Source: Gordonia sediminis (GTDB lineage Bacteria > Actinomycetota > Actinomycetes > Mycobacteriales > Mycobacteriaceae). Taken from it: 64,000 nucleotides of DNA. A model generated the notes under the pieces. The model saw only the letters and a program-made list of their open reading frames with translations. It was not told the DNA's origin and ran no database searches. Location of the stretch: NCBI GenBank assembly GCA_004193205.1, contig RZUM01000012.1:1-64000 (forward strand), given 5' to 3'. The position numbers were made by a program, and so were the translations under genes. This document shows positions 35,167 through 45,023 of the stretch, piece by piece; the stretch's first letter is position 1; each line of letters starts with the position of its first letter.

Positions 35167-35781
35167 GTGGAGGTCATCGAGAATCTGCGGCGGTGGGCGA
35201 CCGGACTCTGGGAGCCATTCGCCTCACAGGCGAGGGAATCTCAGAAGCAGTGGCCACCGACAGGGGAGGTCGCGGAGCGGCTGCGACGGATCGAGGACGA
35301 ACGGGAGATCGAAAAGGTCTTCCGCCGCTACCACCATTTCTACGACGCGCACGACATCGACGGCGTCGTCAACTGCTTCACCGACGACGCCGTTCAGGTC
35401 AACGGACGTGGGACATTCATCGGCCGGGACAGCATCCGGCGAAGCTATCAGTACCTGATCGACAACCAGCAGGTCATCTTCCACTACGGAACCGGTGTGC
35501 TCGTGACGCTGGACCCCGACGACCCGGACGCCGCGACGCTGACCGCCCGTCACTTCGACATCTGGCAACCGACGGTCGGTAAACCTCACGCTGCGGGCGG
35601 CACCTACATCAACCGCATGCGTCGCGTCGAAGGCCGTTGGCTGATCGCCGAACAGCGGATCACCTTCAACTTCAAGTTCGAGGTCGAGCTCAGCCCCCGG
35701 GTTCTCGGTTCGAATCAAGCCCCGGCCGAGTTTCCGTTCAGCCAGGTCGATCTGGTGGATCCGCGGCACCTGCTCTCCTGA
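35167..35781 (+). CDS. SnoaL-like protein
   Basis: This 204-residue protein has an N-terminal helix (VIENLRRWATGLWEPF) followed by a SnoaL-like barrel (EKVFRRYHHFYDAHDIDGVV, CFTDDAVQVNGRG, IGRDSIRRSYQYL). AGAGGAG lies 5 bases before GTG 35167. Such proteins often act as small hydratases or isomerases; the role here is unknown. Confidence 0.75.
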   Translation: MEVIENLRRWATGLWEPFASQARESQKQWPPTGEVAERLRRIEDEREIEKVFRRYHHFYDAHDIDGVVNCFTDDAVQVNGRGTFIGRDSIRRSYQYLIDNQQVIFHYGTGVLVTLDPDDPDAATLTARHFDIWQPTVGKPHAAGGTYINRMRRVEGRWLIAEQRITFNFKFEVELSPRVLGSNQAPAEFPFSQVDLVDPRHLLS

Positions 35782-35801
35782 CCACCGACGAGACACAATC
35801 C

Positions 35802-36764
35802 ATGGGTATTCCGCTACACCGCATCGAACCCGCCGTCCGGGAACGGCTGGACCAGTTGCCCCACTGGGACAACTCCAGCGTCGATGCCTTACGTGCCAGC
35901 CAGCGCTCGGTGGAGGGGCCTCCCGCGCCGACGGACCCGCGCGTCACGCGCGAGGACGTCGTCCTGCGGGGCTGGGACGGCCGACCCGATGTCCGTGTCC
36001 GCTGGTACCGACCCGTCGCCGGACAGGGCAACCTGCCGTGCCTCATCTATCTGCATGGCGGCGGCTACGTACTCGGATCCATCGAGGCCAACGATGACCG
36101 CCTCGACCTGATGGCCGCGACGCTGGGTTGCGCGATCGCCTCCGTGGACTGGCGGCTCGCGCCGGAGCATCCGTACCCGGCGGGTCTCGATGACGCGGAA
36201 TCGGTGTGGCGCCATCTGTCCGGCCCCGACCAGGATTCGGGCATCGACCGCAGCCGGATCGTCGTCGGAGGGGCGAGCGCCGGGGCCGGCCTCGCGGCCG
36301 GGCTCTGCCTGCGGCTGCGAGATCTGGGCGAGGTCCAGCCGATACTGCAGCTGCTGATCTATCCGATGATCGACAACCGCCACGAGCATTTCTCGATGCG
36401 CGAATACTGCACCGACGACCCGGGCCATCCAGGGCTGTGGCACGCTGCGGCGCAGCGGCTGTGCTGGTCTTCGTACCTGAAGAATGTTTCCGCCGAGAAT
36501 ATTCCAGCGACAGCGGTACCGGCGCGTGCGGAGAGCCTGGCAGGCCTCGCGCCCGCCTTCATCGGCGTGGGCGACGTGGATCCGTACCGGGATGAGGATG
36601 TCGAGTATGCCCGCCGTCTGGCCGAGGCGGGCGTGCCCGTCGAATTACACGTCTATCCCGGCGTGATCCACGGTGGGCTGATCGCCCGGCCCTACACGCC
36701 AAGGACCAAACAGTTCCTCGGTGACGTACACAAGGCCCTGATCGCCGCTTTCGGCCTCGATTGA
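35802..36764 (+). CDS. HSL-family (family IV) alpha/beta hydrolase
   Basis: This 320-residue esterase has the oxyanion-hole motif LHGGGYVLGS, the nucleophile VVGGASAGAGLA, an Asp in GVGDVDPYRDED and a His in GVIHGGL. The family includes the monoterpene epsilon-lactone hydrolase of Rhodococcus, so a lactone formed by a Baeyer-Villiger step is a reasonable substrate. It is the last gene of the plus-strand operon and converges on the next gene. The ribosome site is weak. Confidence 0.85.
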   Translation: MGIPLHRIEPAVRERLDQLPHWDNSSVDALRASQRSVEGPPAPTDPRVTREDVVLRGWDGRPDVRVRWYRPVAGQGNLPCLIYLHGGGYVLGSIEANDDRLDLMAATLGCAIASVDWRLAPEHPYPAGLDDAESVWRHLSGPDQDSGIDRSRIVVGGASAGAGLAAGLCLRLRDLGEVQPILQLLIYPMIDNRHEHFSMREYCTDDPGHPGLWHAAAQRLCWSSYLKNVSAENIPATAVPARAESLAGLAPAFIGVGDVDPYRDEDVEYARRLAEAGVPVELHVYPGVIHGGLIARPYTPRTKQFLGDVHKALIAAFGLD

Positions 36765-36819
36765 GTGCTGGACCGCCGCAGACGGACAGTGCGGCTGCCG
36801 AAGGGTCCGAGCCGGCTGA

Positions 36820-37257
36820 TCAGCGAGCGCCCTGGTCCGCGACCAGTCGGCGACTGCGGAACCGCCAGCCGTTCGCGGTGCGGACCACGTCGTCGTGGTA
36901 GCGACCCGACATCACGAGCGTCGACGGATCTCCCGCAGCGACGAGCAGCAGTGAGGACCGCGCGCGCCAGCGGTCCTCGGTCTCCGCCCGGATCTCGAGA
37001 TCGGTGGTGAAGTGATGGGTGACTCCGCGTCGCCGGGAGAACCGCGTGACGAATGCACGCAACTCGTCATGACCGCGGTGGGCGACGCCGTCGGCGACGA
37101 ACTCGAGGATGCCATCGTCGGTGAAGCAGTCGACCCAGGCGTCCGTGTCGCCGGCGTCGACGGAGTGGCAGTAGCGCGCACACAGGTTCAGGACCGAAAG
37201 GTGGTCTGCGGCAGACAAGGATGTCTCGGCGAGGTTGTCGAACACGTCGGTGGTCAT
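36820..37257 (-). CDS. SnoaL-like protein
   Basis: This 145-residue small-barrel protein has LNLCARYCHSVDAGDTDAWV, CFTDDGILEFVADG, then MSGRYHDDVVRTANGWRFRS, the usual NTF2-like ending. It is last in the minus-strand set with the ligase (37286) and KstD-like gene (38952). The start is ATG 37257 with AGGAG upstream. The function is not assignable beyond fold. Confidence 0.78.
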   Translation of the reverse strand: MTTDVFDNLAETSLSAADHLSVLNLCARYCHSVDAGDTDAWVDCFTDDGILEFVADGVAHRGHDELRAFVTRFSRRRGVTHHFTTDLEIRAETEDRWRARSSLLLVAAGDPSTLVMSGRYHDDVVRTANGWRFRSRRLVADQGAR

Positions 37258-37285
37258 GGTCCTTCTCCTGAGGTTGGTTGATCTA

Positions 37286-38950
37286 CTACTGCTGGGGAAC
37301 GGGGCGCAGGACGCTGCGCTGGATCTTGCCGGTTGCCGTCTTCGGAACCTGGTCCACGAGGTACACCCTGCGAGGGTATTTGTAGGCGGCGATTCGCTCC
37401 TTGACGAAGGCCACGAGTTCGTCAGGCTCGGCGCGGCTGCCGTTGACCAGCGAGACATACGCGACGACGGTCTCGCCGCGATACTCGTCGGGCTCTCCCA
37501 CGACGGCGGCCTCGAACACCGCCGGATGCTGGTACAGCACGTCCTCGACCTCGCGGGGCCAGACCTTGAATCCTGATGCGTTGATGAGGTCCTTGAGCCG
37601 GTCGACCAGATAGACCCAGCCGTCGGCATCCATGATCGCCACGTCGCCGGTGCGCAGCCGGCCCTCGGGGAAGGTCTGGGCGGTCGCCTCGGCGTTCTGC
37701 CAGTATCCCGGAATGACTTGCGGGGCATCGAATTCGAGTTCGCCCGGTTCGCCGGGCGCCACATCGTTCCCCTCCGGATCAACAATGCGCACGGTGACAT
37801 TCTGCATCGGTACGCCGACGGACAACGTGCCGCTCGGGCCGTGCACGGGGGCGGACGCACCACGGGGAACCGCGATACCACCGGCGGTCGTTTCGGTCAT
37901 GCCCCAGACGTTGTGGAGGTAGATCTCGAAGCGGTCCCGGAATGTCGTGATCGTCGACGGCGGAATGGGAGCACCGCCCGAGTAGAAACTCTTGACGGAC
38001 CGGAAGTCCTCGGTGCCGGCCGAGTCGACGGCGAGCATCGCGTTGAACGCGGTGATGGATCCGATCGTGAAGGTGACGCCGTGGTCCCGAATGGCGCGGA
38101 CCGTGTCCCCAGGGTCGAACCGTCCGGTGAGGACGAGCGTCGTATCGGTGAGCAGCGAGATCCCGGCGTTGAGGGTCAAACCCGTGATGTGAAACAGCGG
38201 AGCGATCGCGAGGACGACATCTCCCGGGCTCAGCGCAACCCACGTCGCGTAATTCGACGCCGCATGCAAGAAGTTCGCGTGCGTGTTCAACGCGCCCTTC
38301 GGGGAGCCGGTGGTGCCCGACGTGTAGGTGATGAGGGCCAAATCATCCGGGGTCGATTCGTGGGGCACCGGAACGCGGCCGATGAACTCGTCGAGGACGG
38401 TGCGGAGGCTCTCGCGGGGCGATTCGTCGGGAGCGGAGCCGGGCGTGTCACCCGACGATGAGGTCGGGAAGTCTGCGTCCGAGGCCGAGAGGACCCACTG
38501 CGCCGAACTGTCGTTGAGCGTCTCGCGCAACTCATCTCGGTCGGTCGGTCCGGCGATGATGCCCACCAGGTGCGCATCGTCGACGATGTGGCGCAACTCA
38601 GCCCGCCGGTACATGGGGTTGATCGGCACCGCGACCGCGCCGATCTTCCAGAGCGCCAGCAGCGCGAGCGGGTACTGCGGGATGTTCTGCATGTACACAC
38701 CGACGTGGTCGCCCGGTCGGACTCCGCGGGACTGTAGTACGGTCGCGAGCGCGTCGCTCATCGCGTCGACATTCCGGGCGGTGAACCGCTGGTCGGCATA
38801 AGCGATCGCGATGCGGTCCGGGGCGGCTGCGACCCGCGATCGCCACGCTTCCGGAATGGAGTCGAACACGAGCGTCGGAGTGGGATCGAGACCGGTGGAG
38901 TATAGCTGTTGCCAGCGACGATCTTGGTTATCCCTTTGTGGCGCAGTCAC
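37286..38950 (-). CDS. Acyl-CoA ligase (FadD/AMP-binding)
   Basis: This 554-residue ligase has ITYTSGTTGSPKGALNTH, WGMTETTAG, RLRTGDVAIMDADGW and PKTATGKIQRSVL, all intact. GTG 38950 has AAGGGAG 6 bases upstream and starts 1 bp after the previous stop; a longer ATG start at 38980 would overlap that gene. It probably activates a product of the flavoenzyme step. Confidence 0.88.
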   Translation of the reverse strand: MTAPQRDNQDRRWQQLYSTGLDPTPTLVFDSIPEAWRSRVAAAPDRIAIAYADQRFTARNVDAMSDALATVLQSRGVRPGDHVGVYMQNIPQYPLALLALWKIGAVAVPINPMYRRAELRHIVDDAHLVGIIAGPTDRDELRETLNDSSAQWVLSASDADFPTSSSGDTPGSAPDESPRESLRTVLDEFIGRVPVPHESTPDDLALITYTSGTTGSPKGALNTHANFLHAASNYATWVALSPGDVVLAIAPLFHITGLTLNAGISLLTDTTLVLTGRFDPGDTVRAIRDHGVTFTIGSITAFNAMLAVDSAGTEDFRSVKSFYSGGAPIPPSTITTFRDRFEIYLHNVWGMTETTAGGIAVPRGASAPVHGPSGTLSVGVPMQNVTVRIVDPEGNDVAPGEPGELEFDAPQVIPGYWQNAEATAQTFPEGRLRTGDVAIMDADGWVYLVDRLKDLINASGFKVWPREVEDVLYQHPAVFEAAVVGEPDEYRGETVVAYVSLVNGSRAEPDELVAFVKERIAAYKYPRRVYLVDQVPKTATGKIQRSVLRPVPQQ

Positions 38951-38951
38951 T

Positions 38952-40571
38952 TCAGTCTCCCTTGTCGGCGGCATGCACACCGGCCAGCCAGCCCCAGGTC
39001 ATCGCGGGGCCGAGTGTCCCGCCCACGCCGCCGTATCCGGTTCCGGTCGGTGATGACGCGTTGCCGACCGCGTACAGGTTGTCGATGACGTTGCCGTCCA
39101 GGTCGATGACGCGTGCGCGGTCGTCGACCTTCGGTCCGCCCTTCGTCCCGATCACCCCGGGCTTGAGTTCCATTGCGTAGAAAGGAGGATTCTCGATCGG
39201 ACCGAGCGTTCCGTCGAGTTCGCCCTTGCGATACGGGTCGCCCCACCATCGGTCGTGGGCACTTTCGCCGCGATGGAAATCGTCGTCGATGCCTGCGGCC
39301 ACCTGGGCGTTCCATCGCGCGACGGTGTGCTCGAGGGCATCGGCGGGGATGCCGAGTCGTTCGGCCAGATCACGGATCGTCGGTGCCTCGACGAGCCACG
39401 GCGGCGTGGTCCCGTCGTACGGGGTCCCGCGCGAGCCGTACCGCTTGAGGTTGGTGTCGTCGATGATGATCCAGGTCGGCAGATTCGCGTAGTCGAAGGT
39501 GTTGACGTCTTCCTGGTAGAAGGCCCCGCCGATGGTGTTGTAGTCCGCCGCCTCGTTCGTGTACCGCTTACCTTTGCCGTTGACCATGATGCTGCGCGGC
39601 CGCGTCCGGTCCGCGTTGATCATGTCGAGGTTCATCGAGTTGATGCCCTCGGGTAGATCGGTGACGGGGATCCACCACGCTTCGCGCATGTTCTGCAGTG
39701 CCGCACCCATTTTCATGGCCATCCGCAGCGCATCGCCGGTGTTCGTCGGTATCGACGCCGGCTTGTGGACCGGGCCTCGGAGGAACGTACGGCGGTACTC
39801 CTCGTTCCAGTCGAATCCACCGGTGGCCAGAATGACGCCGTGCTTTGCGTGGACCTCGGTGCGGCCGTCGCCGGAGTCGATGACAACCCCGGTGACGCCG
39901 GTGCCGTCGGACAGCAGCTGCGTGGCGGAGGCATTGGTCTCGAACGTCACGCCGGCCTTCAGGCATGCTTCGAGAAGTGCGCCCACGAGTCCGACGCCGC
40001 CGCCGCGTTCGTCGCGTTCCTGTCGTCGGGCGATCTCTTCCGGCGAGGGCGGTTGTGGCACCGCCTTGCCGATCCCCAGCTCGTCGCCGCGCAGGTACGG
40101 CGCGTAGTAGGGACTCACCTCGACGCGGTCGGCCCACTCGCCCAAACGGTCGAAGGGAAACAGGTCCAAGCCCATCGACCGGCCGCCCTGAGGTTTTCCA
40201 CCGGGGTGGTGGGGGTGGTAGTCGGGCAGTCCGACGACGGCGTAGAAGGCGAAGTCCGCGTGCTCGGCGAGGTAGTCGACCATCCGCGGAGCGTTCTCGA
40301 CGAATGTGCGGATGAGGTGCTCGTCCACCATCCCGCGACTCTGGTTCATCAGGTAGGTGACGGCTTCTTCCGTGCTGTCGGATGCGCCGAGCGCAGCCAT
40401 GTACGAGTTGTTCGGCACCCAGATCCAGCCACCCGACCACGCCGTGGTCCCTCCGATACGGCTGTGCTTCTCGAACACCGAAACCTGTGCACCTTCGCTG
40501 GCAGCGGCGAAGGCCGCGGTCAAACCGGCTGCGCCGCTGCCTAATACTGCTACATCGCAGGACTGTGTCAT
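38952..40571 (-). CDS. KstD-like FAD-dependent dehydrogenase
   Basis: This 539-residue flavoprotein has the FAD motif VAVLGSGAAGLTAAFAA, SRIGGTTAWSGGWIWVPNN and the C-terminal GTGYGGVGGTLGPAMTWGWL. It belongs to the 3-ketosteroid delta1-dehydrogenase/fumarate reductase group and would introduce a double bond next to a ketone, in steroid-like or other cyclic ketones. ATG 40571 has GCGAGG upstream; ATG 40598 lacks one. Two regulon-type palindromes lie in its promoter. Confidence 0.85.
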   Translation of the reverse strand: MTQSCDVAVLGSGAAGLTAAFAAASEGAQVSVFEKHSRIGGTTAWSGGWIWVPNNSYMAALGASDSTEEAVTYLMNQSRGMVDEHLIRTFVENAPRMVDYLAEHADFAFYAVVGLPDYHPHHPGGKPQGGRSMGLDLFPFDRLGEWADRVEVSPYYAPYLRGDELGIGKAVPQPPSPEEIARRQERDERGGGVGLVGALLEACLKAGVTFETNASATQLLSDGTGVTGVVIDSGDGRTEVHAKHGVILATGGFDWNEEYRRTFLRGPVHKPASIPTNTGDALRMAMKMGAALQNMREAWWIPVTDLPEGINSMNLDMINADRTRPRSIMVNGKGKRYTNEAADYNTIGGAFYQEDVNTFDYANLPTWIIIDDTNLKRYGSRGTPYDGTTPPWLVEAPTIRDLAERLGIPADALEHTVARWNAQVAAGIDDDFHRGESAHDRWWGDPYRKGELDGTLGPIENPPFYAMELKPGVIGTKGGPKVDDRARVIDLDGNVIDNLYAVGNASSPTGTGYGGVGGTLGPAMTWGWLAGVHAADKGD

Positions 40572-40607
40572 GTCGAACCTCGCTTTGCTTACCGTCATTC
40601 AAAAACT

Positions 40608-40621
40608 TGCACTATGGTTCA
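40608..40621. promoter_or_regulatory. TGAAC-N4-GTTCA operator-like site
   Basis: TGCACTATGGTTCA fits the shared palindrome with one mismatch, 36 bp upstream of the KstD-like start. It is 100 bp from the perfect copy at 40708, so the two sites could serve the two divergent promoters. Confidence 0.5.
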
Positions 40622-40707
40622 GTCAAGCGTATATCAACTTATGAGTCATATTCCAAACGATAGGTCGAATTGATGGGCGGCGATGTACCGACGCTGGTTA
40701 AGTATTC

Positions 40708-40721
40708 TGAACCATGGTTCA
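40708..40721. promoter_or_regulatory. TGAAC-N4-GTTCA operator, perfect palindrome
   Basis: TGAACCATGGTTCA is perfectly symmetric over all 14 bp. It is 59 bp upstream of the flavin monooxygenase start and within the divergent promoter of the KstD-like gene. Confidence 0.65.
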
Positions 40722-40780
40722 CAGTCTACCGCCAGGTTCGCGCACGATCGGTCGAATCGAGTCGATGAAAGGACCCACTC

Positions 40781-42607
40781 ATGGTGGATGTCATGACCGA
40801 ACCGGGTCAGGTCAACGAGAGTGCCGCAGATCTGAACGGCACTGAAGCGAACGACGCAGGGGAGACAGGCGCAGTGGTGGCGGCCCGGGACTGGGTGGAC
40901 ACGCTGAACGTCGCCATCGGCGCGAGGGATTCAGATGCGCTGACCGCACTGTTCTGCGAGGACGCGACCTGGCGTGACTTCATGGCATTCCGATGGGACT
41001 TCGTCAGCAAGGTCGGCCGCGGCGCCGTTGTCGCTGCGTTGCTGGAATGGGCAGAGTCCTGCGACGCAACGGGATTCACCCTGCACGATCAACTGCCGCC
41101 GGTAGTCGGCGACGGGCAGATCGAGGTGTTCTTCGACTTCACGACGTCGAACCGCATCGACCGGGGATATGTGCGGCTCGTCCGCGCCGGCGATGGCTAC
41201 GCGGCCATGACCGTTCAGTCGCAGATCACGGAGATCGAGGGGCATCCCGAACTCGTCAACCGGCATCGGTCCGAGGGCAAGGTGTACGGAATCGTGCCCG
41301 GGCGCAGTCGTTGGCGCGCGGATCGTCAAGCCGAGGCAGCCTTCGAACAGGACGAGCCCGCCGTCCTGATCCTGGGCGCGGGCCACAACGGCCTCGCCGT
41401 CGCCGCCCGACTGGCGGCCCTCGATGTCCCGACACTCGTGGTCGATCGGCACGCGCGGGTCGGTGACCAGTGGCGCAACCGGTACGAGGCGCTGGCTCTG
41501 CACAGCAGCGTCTTCGGTGACCACATGCCCTACCTCCCGTTGCCGCCGACGTGGACTGCTCACACACCGAAGGACAAGTTTGCCGACTGGCTCGAGTGCT
41601 ACTCGACGCTGATGGACGTGAACGTCTGGACCGGCACCGAGTACCTCGACGGGGACTACGACGATGACGCCCACAGATGGACGATTCGGGTGCGGCGATC
41701 CGACGGCACAATCCGAGAGCTTCATCCGCGGCACTTCTTCGTCGCCGGCGGCATGTTCGGCGCCCCCAAGGTGCCCGACATCTCGGGTATCGAGACGTTC
41801 GCGGGCCGGTACATGCATTCCGACGCGTTCAAGGATGGCGCCGACTTCGCCGGGAAGCGGGCCTTGGTTGTCGGGTCCGGGGTCAGCGGACATGAGATCG
41901 TCCAGGACCTCTACGAGCACGGTGCTGACGTCACGATGGTCCAACGAAGCTCGACCTACGTCGTCACCTACGACTCCTACCACCGGTTCGGCAACTCGCT
42001 GTTCGGGGAGGAGATGACGTTCCCGGTCGAGTATGCCGACCAGGTCAACAACTCCAGTCCGTGGGTCAGGAGTGTCCCGGGCTTCAAACGCGTCGTCGAG
42101 CAGAGTGCCGAGGCCGATCGAGACCTTTTGGACCGCCTGCAAAGCGCGGGATTCAAGCTGAACTGGGGCCCGGAGGGAACCGGCGTCGTCGGAGCCCATC
42201 AGTCCGGGTACGACGGCTACCAGATCGACATTGGCGCGTCGCAGTTGATCGCCGACGGTCGGGTGAAGCTCAAGCAGGGCGTGGAACTCGCTTCCATCGA
42301 CCAGAACACCGTCACGTTCACCGACGGCTCGACGCTCGACGTGGATGTCATCGTCTTCGCCACCGGCTACCACCAGTTCTGGGGCCACATGGGGCCGAGC
42401 CTCGGTGCCGCGGCAGCGAAGATCGACACGGCATACTCGCGTGCCGCCGACGGTGAGTACGCCAACACGTGGCGACGCTCGGCGCAGCCCGGGTTGTGGT
42501 TCGGTTCCGGCTTCATCCGGATGGCACGCTTCTACTCGCGATTCAGCGCGTTCCTGATCAAGGCCATCGAACTCGGCATCGAACCCATCGATCCAGACCG
42601 GCGGTAG
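40781..42607 (+). CDS. SnoaL-domain/flavin monooxygenase fusion
   Basis: This 608-residue protein starts with a SnoaL-like domain (about residues 25-145; DSDALTALFCEDATWRDFMA). The flavin monooxygenase follows: FAD site ILGAGHNGLAVAARLA, VGDQWRNRYEALALHSS, the fingerprint-like FAGRYMHSDAF and the NADPH site VVGSGVSGHEIVQDL. It could act as a Baeyer-Villiger or N/S-type monooxygenase; the context favours oxidation of a cyclic ketone. AAAGGA is upstream of ATG 40781. Confidence 0.85.
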   Translation: MVDVMTEPGQVNESAADLNGTEANDAGETGAVVAARDWVDTLNVAIGARDSDALTALFCEDATWRDFMAFRWDFVSKVGRGAVVAALLEWAESCDATGFTLHDQLPPVVGDGQIEVFFDFTTSNRIDRGYVRLVRAGDGYAAMTVQSQITEIEGHPELVNRHRSEGKVYGIVPGRSRWRADRQAEAAFEQDEPAVLILGAGHNGLAVAARLAALDVPTLVVDRHARVGDQWRNRYEALALHSSVFGDHMPYLPLPPTWTAHTPKDKFADWLECYSTLMDVNVWTGTEYLDGDYDDDAHRWTIRVRRSDGTIRELHPRHFFVAGGMFGAPKVPDISGIETFAGRYMHSDAFKDGADFAGKRALVVGSGVSGHEIVQDLYEHGADVTMVQRSSTYVVTYDSYHRFGNSLFGEEMTFPVEYADQVNNSSPWVRSVPGFKRVVEQSAEADRDLLDRLQSAGFKLNWGPEGTGVVGAHQSGYDGYQIDIGASQLIADGRVKLKQGVELASIDQNTVTFTDGSTLDVDVIVFATGYHQFWGHMGPSLGAAAAKIDTAYSRAADGEYANTWRRSAQPGLWFGSGFIRMARFYSRFSAFLIKAIELGIEPIDPDRR

Positions 42608-42738
42608 ATCCCATTGGCCACGAACCCGTCTCAGGGGTCGAATTCCGGCCAAGACGACGAAACCCCACCAGCGGGACGACATTGATCCGGGCGGACGATA
42701 CGCTGTGAATGACAATTTCCGTCAGACATGAGGGTGGG

Positions 42739-43389
42739 ATGAACTCGAATCAGGTGACCATGTCCTCTCTGTGGTCGGGGACCGCGGATGGGACCGCAAG
42801 CCGCCAGCAGCGTCGGCGCGATCGCAAACTGAACGAGATGATGTCGTTGACCGCGCAGATGATCGCCCAGCGCGGCTATCACCTCACCAACCTCGATGAC
42901 ATCGCGGAACAGATGGACCTGTCGAAGGCCTCGATCTACCACTACTTCGACGGCAAAGAGGCGTTGGTGATGGCGACGCTGGAGTCCTGCGCGACGTATG
43001 TGGAGCAGAGACTCACCGAGACCGCGGCGCGCGAGGGCACGTCGGCGGAGCGGCTCGAGAACCTGATTCGCACACAGATCGAACTGATCTCGGTGGAGAA
43101 CGTCGACATCGCCCGACTCTTTCTGCAGTCGTTCGACTGGCCGCCGTCGATCGGGGATGCAGTGCACGAATGGCAGCGTCGTCACGGACGGATCTTCCGC
43201 GAGGTCATTCACGCCGGGATCGAGTCCGGGGAGTTTGTCGTGCGCGATGAACGGGTCGCCTGCATGGCCATCCAAGGAGCGATGAACCTCGTGCCGGTCT
43301 GGTACGGAAACGAGCTGGCGCGCGGTGACACAAAGGTTCTGGACGACATCACGGCTTCGCTGATGCGCATCGTCATCGACGCCGGCTGA
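42739..43389 (+). CDS. TetR-family regulator
   Basis: This 216-residue regulator has the TetR helix-turn-helix (NLDDIAEQMDLSKASIYHYF) and a helical ligand domain. ATG 42739 follows a GAGGG site; ATG 42709 is possible. It lies centrally among genes carrying the TGAAC-N4-GTTCA site and is one of three TetR candidates for binding it. The ligand may be a CoA ester or pathway intermediate. Confidence 0.83.
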   Translation: MNSNQVTMSSLWSGTADGTASRQQRRRDRKLNEMMSLTAQMIAQRGYHLTNLDDIAEQMDLSKASIYHYFDGKEALVMATLESCATYVEQRLTETAAREGTSAERLENLIRTQIELISVENVDIARLFLQSFDWPPSIGDAVHEWQRRHGRIFREVIHAGIESGEFVVRDERVACMAIQGAMNLVPVWYGNELARGDTKVLDDITASLMRIVIDAG

Positions 43390-43426
43390 TGCGCTGATCG
43401 GATCGGGATCGTCGACGGTCTGTGGC

Positions 43427-44827
43427 TCACCGGCGGAGCATCTTCTCACCACGTGTGGTGAAGGGCGGCCAGGCCATCCGGATCAGCTTGTCGGAGACGT
43501 TGTATCGACGGAACGCGGACCGTTCGTGGCTGAAGACCCGGAGGCTGCTCTCGCCGTGGTAGGTGCCCATTCCGCTGGCACCCACTCCGCCGAAGGGCAG
43601 ATCGGGTATCCCCAACTGGAGCATGACGGCGTTGAAGGTGACCGAACCCGAACTCGTCCGGGTGAGCAGCGCTTCGCGGGTGGACGAGGAGGTGGTGAAC
43701 GCATACATGGCCAGCGGCTCGCCGCGGCTGCGGATCGCCGTAATCGCCTTGTCGAGACTGTCGACGGTCACGATCGGAAGGATCGGGCCGAAGATCTCCT
43801 CGGTCATCACCGGCGAGTCGGGGGCGACATCGGTGAGCACGGTCGGCTCGAGATACCGATCGTCCACATCGTGGCGGCCACCGACGACAACCGTTCCCGA
43901 GCCGAGCAGGTCGATGAGACGCCGGGTGTGGCGCGCGTTGACGATCCGGCTGTAGTCGGGATTCGAGCGGGGATCGTCACCGTACATCCTCCGGAACGCT
44001 GCACGGAGCGAATCGACGAGCTGGGGTACGACATCCGGCGTGGTGATCACGTAATCCGGTGCGACGCAGGTCTGTCCGTTATTGGTGGTCTTTCCCCAGG
44101 CAATCCAGTCGGCGGCCTTGTCGAGCGGGAAGGAGTCATCGATCCACACGGGGGATTTGCCGCCGAGTTCGAGGGTGACCGGGGTCAGCGTCCGGGCGGC
44201 GGCCGCCATCACGATCTTGCCGACCGTCTCGTTCCCGGTGAAGAAGATGTGGTCGAATTTCTGGTCGAGCAGGTCGGTGGTCGCCTCGACCCCGCCCTCC
44301 ACCACCCTGACGGCCTCGGCATCGAGATACTCCGGGAGCAGCGCTGCCAACGCGGCCGAGCTGGCCGGTGCCAGCTCACTGGGCTTGAGGACCACCGCGT
44401 CACCCGCCGCGAGCGCCCCGATCAGCGGCATCAGGGACAGATGGATCGGATAGTTCCACGGGGCGATGATCAACACGGTGCCCAACGGCTGCAGGTGAAT
44501 CCGTGACTGTCCCGGACCCATCGTCAGGGGTGTCCTGACCCTCCGGTCCCGGAGCCACTTGCGCAGGTGCTTCTGCACATGTGTCAGTTCGTTCTTCACC
44601 GAGATGATGTCGGCCATGTAGCCATCGATCGGCTTGCGACCGAGGTCGAGCGCAAGGGCTTGTTCGAGTTCGGTGCCGCGCTCCTCGAGCAGTCGCTGCA
44701 GGGCCTGCAGTTGTTGCTGCCGCCAGGCGAACGTACGGGTGCGTCCGGTGTCGAACGCCGTCCGAGCCCCGTCGACGATATCCCCGGTCGAGCCGGTGGC
44801 CGCCGATTCTGACGACATCGTTCGCAT
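43427..44827 (-). CDS. Aldehyde dehydrogenase, class 3/coniferyl aldehyde type
   Basis: This 466-residue enzyme has APWNYPIHLSL, the catalytic Glu in TLELGGKSP and the Cys in NNGQTCVAPDY. It would oxidise an aldehyde to an acid with NAD(P)+. GAGGAG lies 7 bases before ATG 44827. It is convergent with the TetR gene at 42739. A weak two-mismatch copy of the regulon palindrome is at 44886. Confidence 0.87.
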   Translation of the reverse strand: MRTMSSESAATGSTGDIVDGARTAFDTGRTRTFAWRQQQLQALQRLLEERGTELEQALALDLGRKPIDGYMADIISVKNELTHVQKHLRKWLRDRRVRTPLTMGPGQSRIHLQPLGTVLIIAPWNYPIHLSLMPLIGALAAGDAVVLKPSELAPASSAALAALLPEYLDAEAVRVVEGGVEATTDLLDQKFDHIFFTGNETVGKIVMAAAARTLTPVTLELGGKSPVWIDDSFPLDKAADWIAWGKTTNNGQTCVAPDYVITTPDVVPQLVDSLRAAFRRMYGDDPRSNPDYSRIVNARHTRRLIDLLGSGTVVVGGRHDVDDRYLEPTVLTDVAPDSPVMTEEIFGPILPIVTVDSLDKAITAIRSRGEPLAMYAFTTSSSTREALLTRTSSGSVTFNAVMLQLGIPDLPFGGVGASGMGTYHGESSLRVFSHERSAFRRYNVSDKLIRMAWPPFTTRGEKMLRR

Positions 44828-44938
44828 GAATTCGCTCCTCAGTGGTCCAGACGCGCCCGTACGTGCCGTACGGACCGAACCTAGTCGAATGGTCGTTCAT
44901 CTGTCCATAACATCGTTCAAACGCGCACCCGGCACTTG

Positions 44939-44955
44939 CCGACCATGATGGTCGG
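44939..44955. promoter_or_regulatory. 17-bp palindrome, possible TetR operator
   Basis: CCGACCAT and ATGGTCGG are perfect arms around one base. The site is in the divergent region between the aldehyde dehydrogenase and the SDR fragment/TetR pair, 69 bp before the GTG at 45024. It differs from the TGAAC-type site, so a second regulator, likely the TetR at 45314, is inferred. Confidence 0.55.
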
Positions 44956-45023
44956 TATTATCTTCATCACAGAGAGTCGGTCGTCGCGACAGACTCACAG
45001 AGCCCGATGCACAAGGAGCGAGA

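Noticed and set aside
44886-44899. Additional TGAAC-N4-GTTCA site before the aldehyde dehydrogenase
   Set aside because: CGAATGGTCGTTCA has two mismatches in one arm, so it is not counted as a member of the regulon motif.
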